NCBI GenBank assembly: GCA_023428465.1
Contig: JAEYXM010000148.1
Span: 1 to 17,573 of the forward strand
Direction: 5' to 3'
Length of the DNA: 17,573 nt
Origin: Actinomycetes bacterium
GTDB lineage: Bacteria; Actinomycetota; Actinomycetes; Actinomycetales; Cellulomonadaceae
Translations under genes and position numbers: made by a program
In this document: positions 7,818 through 14,873 of the stretch, piece by piece
Layout: each line of letters opens with the position of its first letter
How positions within the stretch are numbered: the stretch's first letter is position 1
Notes under the pieces: model-generated
The model's input: only the letters and a program-made list of their open reading frames with translations
Databases searched by the model: none
What the model was told of the DNA's origin: nothing

Positions 7818-8978
7818 GTGATCGACTTCCGCTACCACCTGGTCTCGCTGATCTCGGTGTTCCTGGCGCTCGCCGTGGGCATCGTGCTCGGCGCCGGGCC
7901 TCTGAAGGAGGCGATCGGCGACACGCTCACGGGCGAGGTGGACGACCTGCGCGCCAGCGCGTCGGACCTGCGCACCCAGCTGGCGGCGTCCCAGGCCGAG
8001 TTCGCGGACAGCCAGGACGCGTTCGCGGCCGTGGCACCGGATCTGCTCGCGGGGACCCTCGAGGGACGCCGCATCGCGATCGTCGAGGTCGGTGACGCGG
8101 GCGACGCGGTCGTCCGGGACGTCGCGGACCGGTTCGCCGAGTCCGGTGCCACGGTGTCCGCGACCGTCCGCGTCCTGGGCGAGTGGACCGACCCCACCCG
8201 GTCGAGCTACCGGCGGGCCCTCGTTGGTTCGATCATGGAGTACCTCGACCCTGCCCCGGCCGTGGACGCCGGTACCTCGGGCGAGCTCGCCGAGGCGCTC
8301 GTCCAGGCCCTGACCGGACGCGAGGACACGGGGGCGGACGCCCTCAGCGAGGACGCACGCGTGGTCCTGCAGCTCCTCGTCGACGGCGGTCTCGTCGAGG
8401 CCGAGGAGACGATCACCGCACCGGCCGACGCGATCGTCGTCATCGTCGGCCCGGACGCGGACCGCCCGGAGGTGGTTCCGTCCGCCGACGCGACGAGCGG
8501 GCCGACCGACGACGAGACCACGGTGCTGCGCGAGACCGAGGACGCGATCGTCGAGATCGCGCTCGCAGCGGACCACCGGTCCGAGGGCGTCGTGGTGGCC
8601 GGCTACGGCCTCGCCGATGACGGTGTCCTGGCACGGCTGCGCAGCGACGACATGACGCAGCGGGCGGTGAGCACCGTCGCGTACGTTCAGTTCCTCGTCG
8701 GCGAGGTCGGCGTGCCCCTCGCGCTCGCTCAGAACATCGACGGCAAGGCGGGTCACTACGGGCCCGACGGCGACGCGACGGCCGCCGTGCCCCCGCGCAC
8801 CGTGCTCAAGCCCCCGCAGGACGACCTCACGCCGGACGACGGGATCGCCCCGGGCGGGGACGGGTCCGGAACGGACGGGTCGGACCCCGCTGCCACGGAC
8901 CCCGCTGCCACCGACCCCGCTGCCACCGACCCTGCGGGCACCGGCGACCCGGCTGCACCGGAGGGTGCACAGGGGTGA
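7818..8978 (+). CDS. steB: SteB / MctB-like (copper transporter family) membrane protein
   Basis: This is a 386-residue protein. A short cytoplasmic start (VIDFRYH) is followed by one membrane helix at about residues 8-28 and a predicted coiled coil at about 38-75. A large, probably extracytoplasmic domain and an acidic Asp/Ala/Thr/Gly-rich tail follow. The family includes Rv1698, described as the copper-exporting channel MctB, and SteB of C. glutamicum, partner of SteA. The steA neighbour favours the cell-separation role, although copper handling cannot be excluded. The GTG start is fixed by a strong AGGAGG (7807-7812) 5 nt upstream. The tail contains a 15-bp tandem repeat. The stop overlaps the next start in GTGA. 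Confidence 0.88.
   Translation: MIDFRYHLVSLISVFLALAVGIVLGAGPLKEAIGDTLTGEVDDLRASASDLRTQLAASQAEFADSQDAFAAVAPDLLAGTLEGRRIAIVEVGDAGDAVVRDVADRFAESGATVSATVRVLGEWTDPTRSSYRRALVGSIMEYLDPAPAVDAGTSGELAEALVQALTGREDTGADALSEDARVVLQLLVDGGLVEAEETITAPADAIVVIVGPDADRPEVVPSADATSGPTDDETTVLRETEDAIVEIALAADHRSEGVVVAGYGLADDGVLARLRSDDMTQRAVSTVAYVQFLVGEVGVPLALAQNIDGKAGHYGPDGDATAAVPPRTVLKPPQDDLTPDDGIAPGGDGSGTDGSDPAATDPAATDPAATDPAGTGDPAAPEGAQG
8883..8942 (+). repeat. 15-bp tandem repeat coding for DPAAT in the SteB tail
   Basis: Four consecutive 15-bp units in the steB frame encode DPAAT, DPAAT, DPAAT and DPAGT (residues 356-375). The first three units differ by a single base, and the fourth is diverged. It is a low-complexity linker at the end of the protein that is likely to vary in length between strains. 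Confidence 0.92.
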
Positions 8979-9895
8979 GCGCCCTGCGAAGCGTCGTCGC
9001 CGCCGGGCTCGCCGCCGCGACGGGCGCCGCCGCGCGGCGCACGGGTGACCGCCTGGTGCCGGACGGCGACCCCCGCTGGACGCGGACGAACCACCGGGGC
9101 GAGCCGATCAGCCTCCTCGAGGGTCCGGCGGTCTCGGCCGCCCTCGCCGTCGGCGCTCTCGCAGCCGGCGGGCCGGCCGGCGTCGCCGGTGCCGTCGCCG
9201 TCACGGGGGCCGGTGCCTTCGGGCTCGTCGACGACCTCACGGAGGACGCGACGGCCGTGCGCAAGGGCCTCCGCGGGCACCTCGGTGCGCTGGCCCGCGG
9301 GGAGCTCACGACCGGGGGCCTGAAGGTGCTGGGCATCGGGGTGACGGGACTGGTGGCCGCGGCGATCGTGGGCGGGGGCCGCGGCGCCGGGGCGGGCCGT
9401 GGAGGAGTCCCCGCCGTGACGCAGAGCCTGGACGTCCTGACGTCCGGCGCGCTGATCGCAGCGTCGGCGAACCTGCTCAACCTCCTCGACCTGCGGCCAG
9501 GCCGCGCGCTCAAGGCGGGATCGGCCGGCGCGCTGGCCCTGCTGCCCACCGCTGGTGGCCCGATCGCCGGGGCATGCCTCGGCGCCGTCGGGGCGGCGAT
9601 CGGACGTGACCTGGGTGAGCGCGACATGCTCGGCGACGGCGGCGCGAACGCGCTCGGCGCCGCCCTCGGCACGGCGGTCGTCGTGGCCGCGCCGCGGCCC
9701 GCGCGGCTGGGCGTGCTCGGCGCCGTCCTGGGCCTGACGCTCGCGAGCGAGAAGGTCAGCTTCACGCGCGTCATCGAGCGCACTCCCGTGCTGCGGTCGA
9801 TCGACGCGTGGGGGCGGCGGCCGGCAGTCCCGGCGTCCGGCCCGGTCGACGCGGCCGTTCCGGGGCCCGTCGAGGCGGAGGGAACCCTCCCGTGA
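8975..9895 (+). CDS. MraY/WecA-like polyprenyl-phosphate phosphoglycosyl transferase family membrane protein
   Basis: This is a 306-residue, strongly hydrophobic protein with several membrane segments. It has hallmarks of the polyprenyl-phosphate N-acetylhexosamine-1-phosphate transferase (PNPT, glycosyltransferase family 4) superfamily. The Asp pair D86-D87 lies in GLVDDLTEDATAVRKGLRGH. An Asn-rich motif NLLNLLDLRPGRALK starts at N166 with D172. A GDGGANALGAALG motif contains D221. The usual C-terminal His-rich motif of MraY/WecA is not seen; its place is taken by a segment around EKVSFTRVIERTPVL. The family transfers sugar-1-phosphate from a nucleotide sugar to a lipid carrier, but the substrate here is unknown. 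GTG 8975 overlaps the steB stop, and its own stop overlaps the flippase start. Confidence 0.75.
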   Translation: MSALRSVVAAGLAAATGAAARRTGDRLVPDGDPRWTRTNHRGEPISLLEGPAVSAALAVGALAAGGPAGVAGAVAVTGAGAFGLVDDLTEDATAVRKGLRGHLGALARGELTTGGLKVLGIGVTGLVAAAIVGGGRGAGAGRGGVPAVTQSLDVLTSGALIAASANLLNLLDLRPGRALKAGSAGALALLPTAGGPIAGACLGAVGAAIGRDLGERDMLGDGGANALGAALGTAVVVAAPRPARLGVLGAVLGLTLASEKVSFTRVIERTPVLRSIDAWGRRPAVPASGPVDAAVPGPVEAEGTLP

Positions 9896-11535
9896 GGCTC
9901 CGCCAGGTCGTCGGGGGCCTGGCCGGTGCCGCGGCGATGATCGCGCTGGTGAACGTGGCGAGCCGCGTCGTCGGCTTCGTGCGGTGGCTCACGAACGCCT
10001 CCGAGGTCGGGCCGACGAGCCTTGGTGACGCCTACAACTCCGCGAACACCCTGCCCAACGTCCTCTTCGAGGTCGTGGCGGGCGGCGCGCTCGCGAGCGT
10101 CGTCGTGCCGCTGCTCGCCGCGCCGATCGCTGCGGCCGTCCGCAAGGACGTCGACCGGATCGCGTCGGCCTTCCTCGGTTGGACCCTCGCCGTTCTCGTC
10201 CCGCTCGCAGTGGTCGTCGCGGTGGCGGCCCGGCCGATCGTCTGGCTCGTCATGCGCGGCGAGTCCGACGCGGAGATCACGGTCGCCGCCTGGCTGCTCG
10301 CGATGTTCGCCCTCCAGATCCCGCTCTACGGCCTCGGACTCGTCCTGACGGGCGTGCTGCAGGCCCACCGTCGGTTCTTCTGGCCGGCGTTCGCGCCGCT
10401 GCTCAACAGCCTGGTCGTCATCTCCGCGTTCCTCGTGTTCGGCCGCATGGTCGCCGACCCTGCGGTGGACCCGGCGAGCATCTCGGCCGGTGCCCTCGCC
10501 GTGCTGGGCTGGGGCACGACGGCGGGCGTCGCGGTGATGAGCCTGCCGCTGCTGGTGCCGGTGCGACGCCTCGGGGTGCGGCTGCGCCCGACGCTGCGGT
10601 TTCCCGAGGGGGTGGCGGCCCGCGCGCGGAGCCTCGCGCTGGCGGGCCTCGGCGCCCTGGTCGCACAGCAGGCGAGCGTCCTCGTCACGATGGCACTCGC
10701 CAACCGGTACGGCCCGGACGGGACGTGGCCGGTCTACCAGTACACGCAGGCGGTCTACGTGCTGCCCTACGCGGTGCTCGCCTTCCCGCTCGCCACCGCG
10801 ACCCTCCCGCGGCTGGCCGAGCGCGCCGCGATCAAGGACGACGCCGGGTTCGCTCGCCTGGGTGCTGCGACCACCCGCCTCGTCCTCGGGGTGTCGGCGC
10901 TGGGCGCGGGCGTCCTCGTCGCCATCGCGCCCGCTGTCCAGACAGTGTTCGAGCACGTGACCCCTGCCGGGACGGACGTCGAGGGCATGGCGGTCGGGCT
11001 GTCCTGGATGGCCCCCGGGCTGCTGGGCTTCGCGCTCGTCCTGCACGTGTCGCGCGCCCTGTACGCGCTGCACCGGGGCCGGGCCGCGGCGACGGCGACC
11101 GCTGCGGGCTGGCTGGTCGCGGCCGTGGGCGCCGCGGTTGCCGTCCTCGCGCTCACGGACGGGGACCGGGACCGTGTCGGTGCACTCCTGGGCCTGGGGC
11201 TCGCCAGCACTGTCGGCATGCTCGTGGCCGGCGCTGCGCTCCTCGCGGCCCTCGTCCGATCGGCGGGGCGGGACACGGTGGCCGGCGTGCCGCGCACGCT
11301 GGTGGTCACCGTCGGCGCCGCGGCGCTCGGGGCGGTCGCGGGCCGGGTCCTCACGGATGCGTTCGCAGGGGCGGGCTGGGTGACCGCGCTGGTCGCCGGC
11401 GTGGGCGGCGCGGTGCTGTGCGGCGTCGTCGTCCTGGGTGCGACCTGGCTCGCGGACCGGACGCTGCTGTCCGCGGTGCGAGAGCCACGCGCCAACGGCG
11501 AGCCTGTGCCCGGGTCCGCGCCGACCGTCGGGTAG
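9892..11535 (+). CDS. MurJ/MviN-family lipid-linked glycan flippase
   Basis: This is a 547-residue protein with about a dozen or more hydrophobic helices through its length. It shows the N-terminal MviN pattern: ASRVVGFVRWLTNAS, then DAYNSANTLPNVLFEVVAGG and SVVVPLL. MurJ proteins move lipid II across the membrane, and relatives move other polyprenyl-linked sugars. Many actinobacteria carry another MurJ homologue near the replication origin (Rv3910 in M. tuberculosis), so this may be a paralogue serving another glycan; whether a second copy exists cannot be seen here. The GTG 9892 start has GGAGGG at 9877-9882 and overlaps the stop of the upstream phosphoglycosyl transferase-like gene, which suggests that the two act on the same lipid intermediate. 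Confidence 0.88.
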   Translation: MRLRQVVGGLAGAAAMIALVNVASRVVGFVRWLTNASEVGPTSLGDAYNSANTLPNVLFEVVAGGALASVVVPLLAAPIAAAVRKDVDRIASAFLGWTLAVLVPLAVVVAVAARPIVWLVMRGESDAEITVAAWLLAMFALQIPLYGLGLVLTGVLQAHRRFFWPAFAPLLNSLVVISAFLVFGRMVADPAVDPASISAGALAVLGWGTTAGVAVMSLPLLVPVRRLGVRLRPTLRFPEGVAARARSLALAGLGALVAQQASVLVTMALANRYGPDGTWPVYQYTQAVYVLPYAVLAFPLATATLPRLAERAAIKDDAGFARLGAATTRLVLGVSALGAGVLVAIAPAVQTVFEHVTPAGTDVEGMAVGLSWMAPGLLGFALVLHVSRALYALHRGRAAATATAAGWLVAAVGAAVAVLALTDGDRDRVGALLGLGLASTVGMLVAGAALLAALVRSAGRDTVAGVPRTLVVTVGAAALGAVAGRVLTDAFAGAGWVTALVAGVGGAVLCGVVVLGATWLADRTLLSAVREPRANGEPVPGSAPTVG

Positions 11536-11538
11536 AGT
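11533..11538 (+). promoter_or_regulatory. Candidate -10 element TAGAGT for pyrG (possible leaderless start)
   Basis: TAGAGT fits TANNNT and overlaps the flippase stop codon. It ends 8 nt before the pyrG GTG at 11547, so transcription would begin at or next to the start codon. No good -35 is visible. A weak alternative ribosome site, GGAAG at 11539-11543, is only 3 nt from the GTG. Confidence 0.45.
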
Positions 11539-11546
11539 GGAAGCCC

Positions 11547-13229
11547 GTGGCAGAGCGCGCGAATCGACTCTCCGGGCGGTCGGACAACACGACCCGGCAC
11601 ATCTTCGTCACCGGGGGCGTCGCCTCCTCTCTGGGCAAGGGCCTGACGGCGTCCAGCCTCGGCCGTCTGCTCAGGTCACGGGGCCTGCGGGTCACGATGC
11701 AGAAGCTCGACCCGTACCTCAACGTGGACCCGGGCACGATGAACCCGTTCCAGCACGGTGAGGTCTTCGTCACCGGCGACGGCGCCGAGACGGACCTCGA
11801 CATCGGGCACTACGAGCGGTTCCTGGACGTGCCCCTGTCGGCGCAGGCGAACGTGACCACCGGGCAGATCTACTCGACGGTCATCGCCAAGGAACGGCGC
11901 GGGGAGTTCCTCGGTGACACGGTGCAGGTCATCCCGCACATCACGGACGAGATCAAGTCCCGGATGCGCGCACAGGCGGGCCCTGACGTCGACGTGATCA
12001 TCACGGAGATCGGCGGCACGGTCGGTGACATCGAGTCGCTGCCCTTCATCGAGGCCGCCCGCCAGGTCCGCCAGGACGTCGGCCGCGACTACGTCTTCTT
12101 CCTGCACGTCTCGCTCGTGCCGTTCCTCGCCCCGAGCGGGGAGCTGAAGACCAAGCCGACGCAGCACTCGGTCGCCGCGCTCCGGTCGATCGGTATCCAG
12201 CCGGACGCGCTCGTCCTGCGCGCGGACCGTGAGCTCCCCGACTCCACCAAGCGCAAGATCGCGCTCTTCTGCGACGTCGACGTCGAGGCGGTCGTCACCG
12301 CGGCCGACGCGCCGAGCATCTACGACATCCCGCGCGTCCTGCACCGCGAGGGACTGGACGCGTACGTGGTGCAGCGCCTGCGCCTGCCGTTCCGCGACGT
12401 CGACTGGACGGCGTGGGACCGCGTGACGCGTGTCGTGCAGAACGCCGCCCACGAGGTCGAGGTCGCGCTGGTCGGCAAGTACATCGACCTGCCGGACGCA
12501 TACCTGTCGGTCTCCGAGGCACTGCGAGCGGGTGGCTTCGCCAACAACGCGCGCGTGAAGATCCGCTGGGTGGCCTCGGACGACTGCGCCACCCCGGAGG
12601 CGGCCGATCGCATGCTGTCCGGTGTCGACGCGGTCCTGGTGCCGGGCGGCTTCGGCGTGCGCGGCGTCGAGGGCAAGATCGGCGCGCTGACCTGGGCGCG
12701 CACCCGCGGTGTCCCGACGCTCGGCATCTGCCTCGGTCTGCAGGTCATGGTCATGGAGTACGCGCGCAGCGTCGTGGGCCTGCAGGGCGCGTCCTCGTCG
12801 GAGTTCGACCCGGGCACCGAGCACCCCGTCATCGCGACGATGGCGGAGCAGCTCGAGATCGTCGAGGGCGGCGGCGACATGGGCGGCACCATGCGCCTGG
12901 GCTCGTACGACGCCGTCATCACGCCGGGCACCGTCACGGCGAAGGCCTACGGCAGCGAGCGCGTCAGCGAGCGTCACCGTCACCGCTACGAGGTGAGCAA
13001 CGCCTACCGCGGTCAGCTGGAGGAGGCCGGCCTCGTCGTCTCGGGCACGTCGCCCGACGGGTCACTCGTCGAGTTCGTCGAGCTCCCGCCGGACGTCCAC
13101 CCGTACTACGTCGGGACGCAGGCGCACCCGGAGTTCCAGTCGCGGCCCACGCGCGCCCACCCGCTGTTCGCCGGTCTCATCCGCGCCGCGCTGGACCGCC
13201 GCTCGGGCGCGGACGGGGCCGCCTCGTGA
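11547..13229 (+). CDS. pyrG: CTP synthase
   Basis: This is a 560-residue enzyme that makes CTP from UTP, ATP and glutamine, and all parts are present. The amidoligase domain has the P-loop region VTGGVASSLGKGLTASSLG at about residues 21-39, then MQKLDPYLNVDPGTMNPFQH and GDGAETDLDIGHYERF. The C-terminal class I glutaminase domain has VLVPGGFGVRG, nucleophile C395 in GICLGLQ, and H527/E529 in AHPEFQSRP. The GTG start was chosen because it gives the short N-terminal extension before HIFVTGG seen in actinobacteria. The longer upstream frame is an out-of-frame shadow of the flippase. The stop overlaps the NUDIX start in GTGA. Confidence 0.98.
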   Translation: MAERANRLSGRSDNTTRHIFVTGGVASSLGKGLTASSLGRLLRSRGLRVTMQKLDPYLNVDPGTMNPFQHGEVFVTGDGAETDLDIGHYERFLDVPLSAQANVTTGQIYSTVIAKERRGEFLGDTVQVIPHITDEIKSRMRAQAGPDVDVIITEIGGTVGDIESLPFIEAARQVRQDVGRDYVFFLHVSLVPFLAPSGELKTKPTQHSVAALRSIGIQPDALVLRADRELPDSTKRKIALFCDVDVEAVVTAADAPSIYDIPRVLHREGLDAYVVQRLRLPFRDVDWTAWDRVTRVVQNAAHEVEVALVGKYIDLPDAYLSVSEALRAGGFANNARVKIRWVASDDCATPEAADRMLSGVDAVLVPGGFGVRGVEGKIGALTWARTRGVPTLGICLGLQVMVMEYARSVVGLQGASSSEFDPGTEHPVIATMAEQLEIVEGGGDMGGTMRLGSYDAVITPGTVTAKAYGSERVSERHRHRYEVSNAYRGQLEEAGLVVSGTSPDGSLVEFVELPPDVHPYYVGTQAHPEFQSRPTRAHPLFAGLIRAALDRRSGADGAAS

Positions 13230-13825
13230 CCTCCGGCCCGGCGGACCGGCGCGTCGACAAGCCGGTGCTGGACTCGCGGGTCGTGCACCGCGGGATGATC
13301 TGGGACGTCGTCCGGGAGACGGTCGAGCTCGGGGACTCCGGGACGGTGACGCGCGAGTTCGTGCGGCACCCCGGCGCCGTCGCAATCATCGCGCTCGACG
13401 AGGACGACAACGTGCTCCTGGTCCACCAGTACCGCCACCCCGCCGGGGCGGAGCTGTGGGAGCCGCCGGCGGGACTGCTCGACGTGCCGGGGGAGGATCC
13501 CCTCGAGGCCGCGAAGCGCGAGCTCATGGAGGAGGCCGACCTCGTCGCGGGGTCGTGGTGGCTGCTCGCCGAGTACCTGAACACGCCGGGCAGCAGCGAC
13601 GAGAGCCTGCGGGTGTACCTCGCACGCGACCTGTCGAACGTCCCGCACGACGAGCGCCACGCCCGGGAGGCTGAGGAGCGGGACATGGTCGCGCGCTGGT
13701 TCCCGCTCGCCGCGGTCGTCGACGCGATCCTGGCCGGGCAGGTGCGCAACCCGTCGACCGTCGTCGGTGTGCTCGCGGCGGAGGCGAACCGCGCGCGGGG
13801 CTGGACCGGGCTGCGCGAGGTCTGA
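13226..13825 (+). CDS. NUDIX hydrolase, ADP-ribose pyrophosphatase-like (Rv1700-like)
   Basis: This is a 199-residue protein with an N-terminal beta-rich part followed by the Nudix box, GLLDVPGEDPLEAAKRELME at residues 83-102. The catalytic RExxEE core is R98, E99, E102 and E103. Two departures from the textbook box (G-x5-E-x7-REUxEExGU) are visible: one extra residue between the first Gly and Glu, and Asp in place of the last Gly (EEADL). The M. tuberculosis neighbour of pyrG, Rv1700, is an ADP-ribose pyrophosphatase, so hydrolysis of ADP-ribose to AMP and ribose-5-phosphate is the likely reaction. The GTG start overlaps the pyrG stop. It is the last + strand gene before a convergent operon 6 nt away. 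Confidence 0.92.
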   Translation: MTSGPADRRVDKPVLDSRVVHRGMIWDVVRETVELGDSGTVTREFVRHPGAVAIIALDEDDNVLLVHQYRHPAGAELWEPPAGLLDVPGEDPLEAAKRELMEEADLVAGSWWLLAEYLNTPGSSDESLRVYLARDLSNVPHDERHAREAEERDMVARWFPLAAVVDAILAGQVRNPSTVVGVLAAEANRARGWTGLREV

Positions 13826-13831
13826 CCGCGA

Positions 13832-14788
13832 CTACGCGGGGGGCAGGTTCTCGGACTGCTCCGACGCGCGGAGCAGTCCGGGCGGCACGACGCCCGCGCG
13901 CGCCCACGCGAGGGACGCGGCGAGGATGCCGGTGCCGAGCAGGTGGATACCGACGAGCACCTCCGGCAGCCCCGTGAAGTACTGGACGTACCCGATGGCG
14001 CCCTGGAGCAGTGTCGCGCCCAGGAGGACCCACCAGGGACGCAGGGCATCCGGCCCGACCTTGCGGCTGCGCCGCAGGACCCACAGGGTCGCGAGCAGGA
14101 GGGCGCAGAAGAGCCACACCGCTCCGGCGTGCACCTTGGCGGCAAGCACCGGGTCGAGTGCGTACCGCGCGGCGAGCTCGTCGTCGCCGCTGTGGGGTCC
14201 CGCACCGGTGGTGACGATGCCGAGCACCATGAGGACGACGGCCACCGCGCACAGGGCGTCGACGAGACGCCCCGCTGCGGCGTCCAGGGCGACCCGTGGC
14301 GCCGCGCCCGGCCGTCGGGAGATCAGGATGGTCGACGCCGCGACGAGCGCGAGCGAGACCAGCATGTGCACGCCGACGACGGCGGGGTGGAGGTGCATCC
14401 AGACCGTGAGCCCGCCGATGAGGGCCTGCACGATCACGCCGACGAGCGGGACGACCGAGAGACGGCGGTACCAGCCCGGCAGGCCTCGCTCGCGCCACAC
14501 GACAACGGCCAGGGCGAGCGCGATGACGCCCAGGACGCCGGTGAGGGTCCGGTTGCCGAACTCGATGAACGCGTGGGCCGGTGTCTCTTCGTGGAACTGC
14601 GGGGTGAACTCGCCGGGCTCGCACTGGGGCCAGGTCGAGCACCCGAGGCCCGAGCCGGTGAGCCGCACGGCCCCGCCGGTGACGATGATGCCGATCTGCG
14701 CGACGAGGTTCGCCCAGGCGAGGCGACGCACCCAGGGGCCGACGCCGGTCGGTGGTGCGGTCGTCACGTCGGCAGGCGCGGTGCTCAC
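13832..14788 (-). CDS. ctaA: Heme A synthase (COX15/CtaA family)
   Basis: This is a 318-residue polytopic membrane protein with about eight hydrophobic helices. Conserved features include VTGGAVRLTGSGLGCSTWPQ, where the Cys pair C50/C56 corresponds to the extracytoplasmic disulfide of Gram-positive CtaA. E76 lies in FIEFGNRTLTG. Histidine segments HLHPAVVGVHM, KVHAGAVWLF and GIHLLGTGIL are suitable as heme ligands. The enzyme oxidises the methyl group of heme O to make heme A for aa3-type cytochrome oxidase. Its start is the GTG read down from 14788, with no usable ribosome site but a TACGGT hexamer 7 nt upstream. It follows an ABC transporter in the same direction, as for Rv1456c-Rv1458c of M. 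tuberculosis. Confidence 0.93.
   Translation of the reverse strand: MSTAPADVTTAPPTGVGPWVRRLAWANLVAQIGIIVTGGAVRLTGSGLGCSTWPQCEPGEFTPQFHEETPAHAFIEFGNRTLTGVLGVIALALAVVVWRERGLPGWYRRLSVVPLVGVIVQALIGGLTVWMHLHPAVVGVHMLVSLALVAASTILISRRPGAAPRVALDAAAGRLVDALCAVAVVLMVLGIVTTGAGPHSGDDELAARYALDPVLAAKVHAGAVWLFCALLLATLWVLRRSRKVGPDALRPWWVLLGATLLQGAIGYVQYFTGLPEVLVGIHLLGTGILAASLAWARAGVVPPGLLRASEQSENLPPA
13853..13879. terminator. Perfect hairpin at the convergent NUDIX/ctaA end (candidate bidirectional terminator)
   Basis: This is a 10-bp perfect inverted repeat (GGACTGCTCC at 13853-13862, GGAGCAGTCC at 13870-13879) with a 7-nt loop. It starts 28 nt past the NUDIX stop and lies inside the last codons of ctaA. 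No T-run follows on either strand, so it would have to act as a U-poor terminator, which is common in high-GC actinobacteria, or as a 3'-end stabiliser. Confidence 0.55.
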
Positions 14789-14795
14789 GGCCCCT

Positions 14796-14801
14796 ACCGT
14801 A
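14796..14801 (-). promoter_or_regulatory. Candidate -10 element TACGGT for ctaA (possible leaderless start)
   Basis: Read on the - strand, TACGGT (14801 down to 14796) is followed by 7 nt (AGGGGCC) and then the GTG start at 14788. The AGGGG lies only 2 nt from the GTG, too close for a normal Shine-Dalgarno site. This favours initiation on a leaderless transcript. No clear -35 is visible. Confidence 0.45.
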
Positions 14802-14807
14802 GTCCGG

Positions 14808-14852
14808 CGGTGACCCGCCCCGGACGCGCTGCGCGTGGCCGTGTCGTCACCG
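14808..14852 (-). terminator. Possible terminator/structured spacer between ABC permease and ctaA
   Basis: The 85-bp gap between the permease stop and the ctaA start contains an outer 7-bp inverted repeat (CGGTGAC at 14808-14814, GTCACCG at 14846-14852). Nested inside it is ACGCG-CTG-CGCGT (14824-14836). There is no T-tract. It may separate the ABC transcript from ctaA, consistent with ctaA having its own promoter, but this is only suggestive. Confidence 0.3.
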
Positions 14853-14873
14853 GCCGGGCCGCGACCGGACGGG

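Noticed and set aside
8883..8942. Possible CRISPR-like array
   Set aside because: Units are contiguous, without spacers and in frame in steB; this is a coding tandem repeat.
8827..11073. 748-codon open frame on the - strand across the PNPT and flippase genes
   Set aside because: Low-complexity Arg/Asp/His-rich translation typical of an antisense shadow; the + strand encodes membrane proteins with family motifs.
10179..11546. N-terminal extension of ~456 residues before CTP synthase in the same frame
   Set aside because: The translation is Arg/Gly-rich junk overlapping the flippase in another frame; CTP synthase homology begins at the GTG at 11547.
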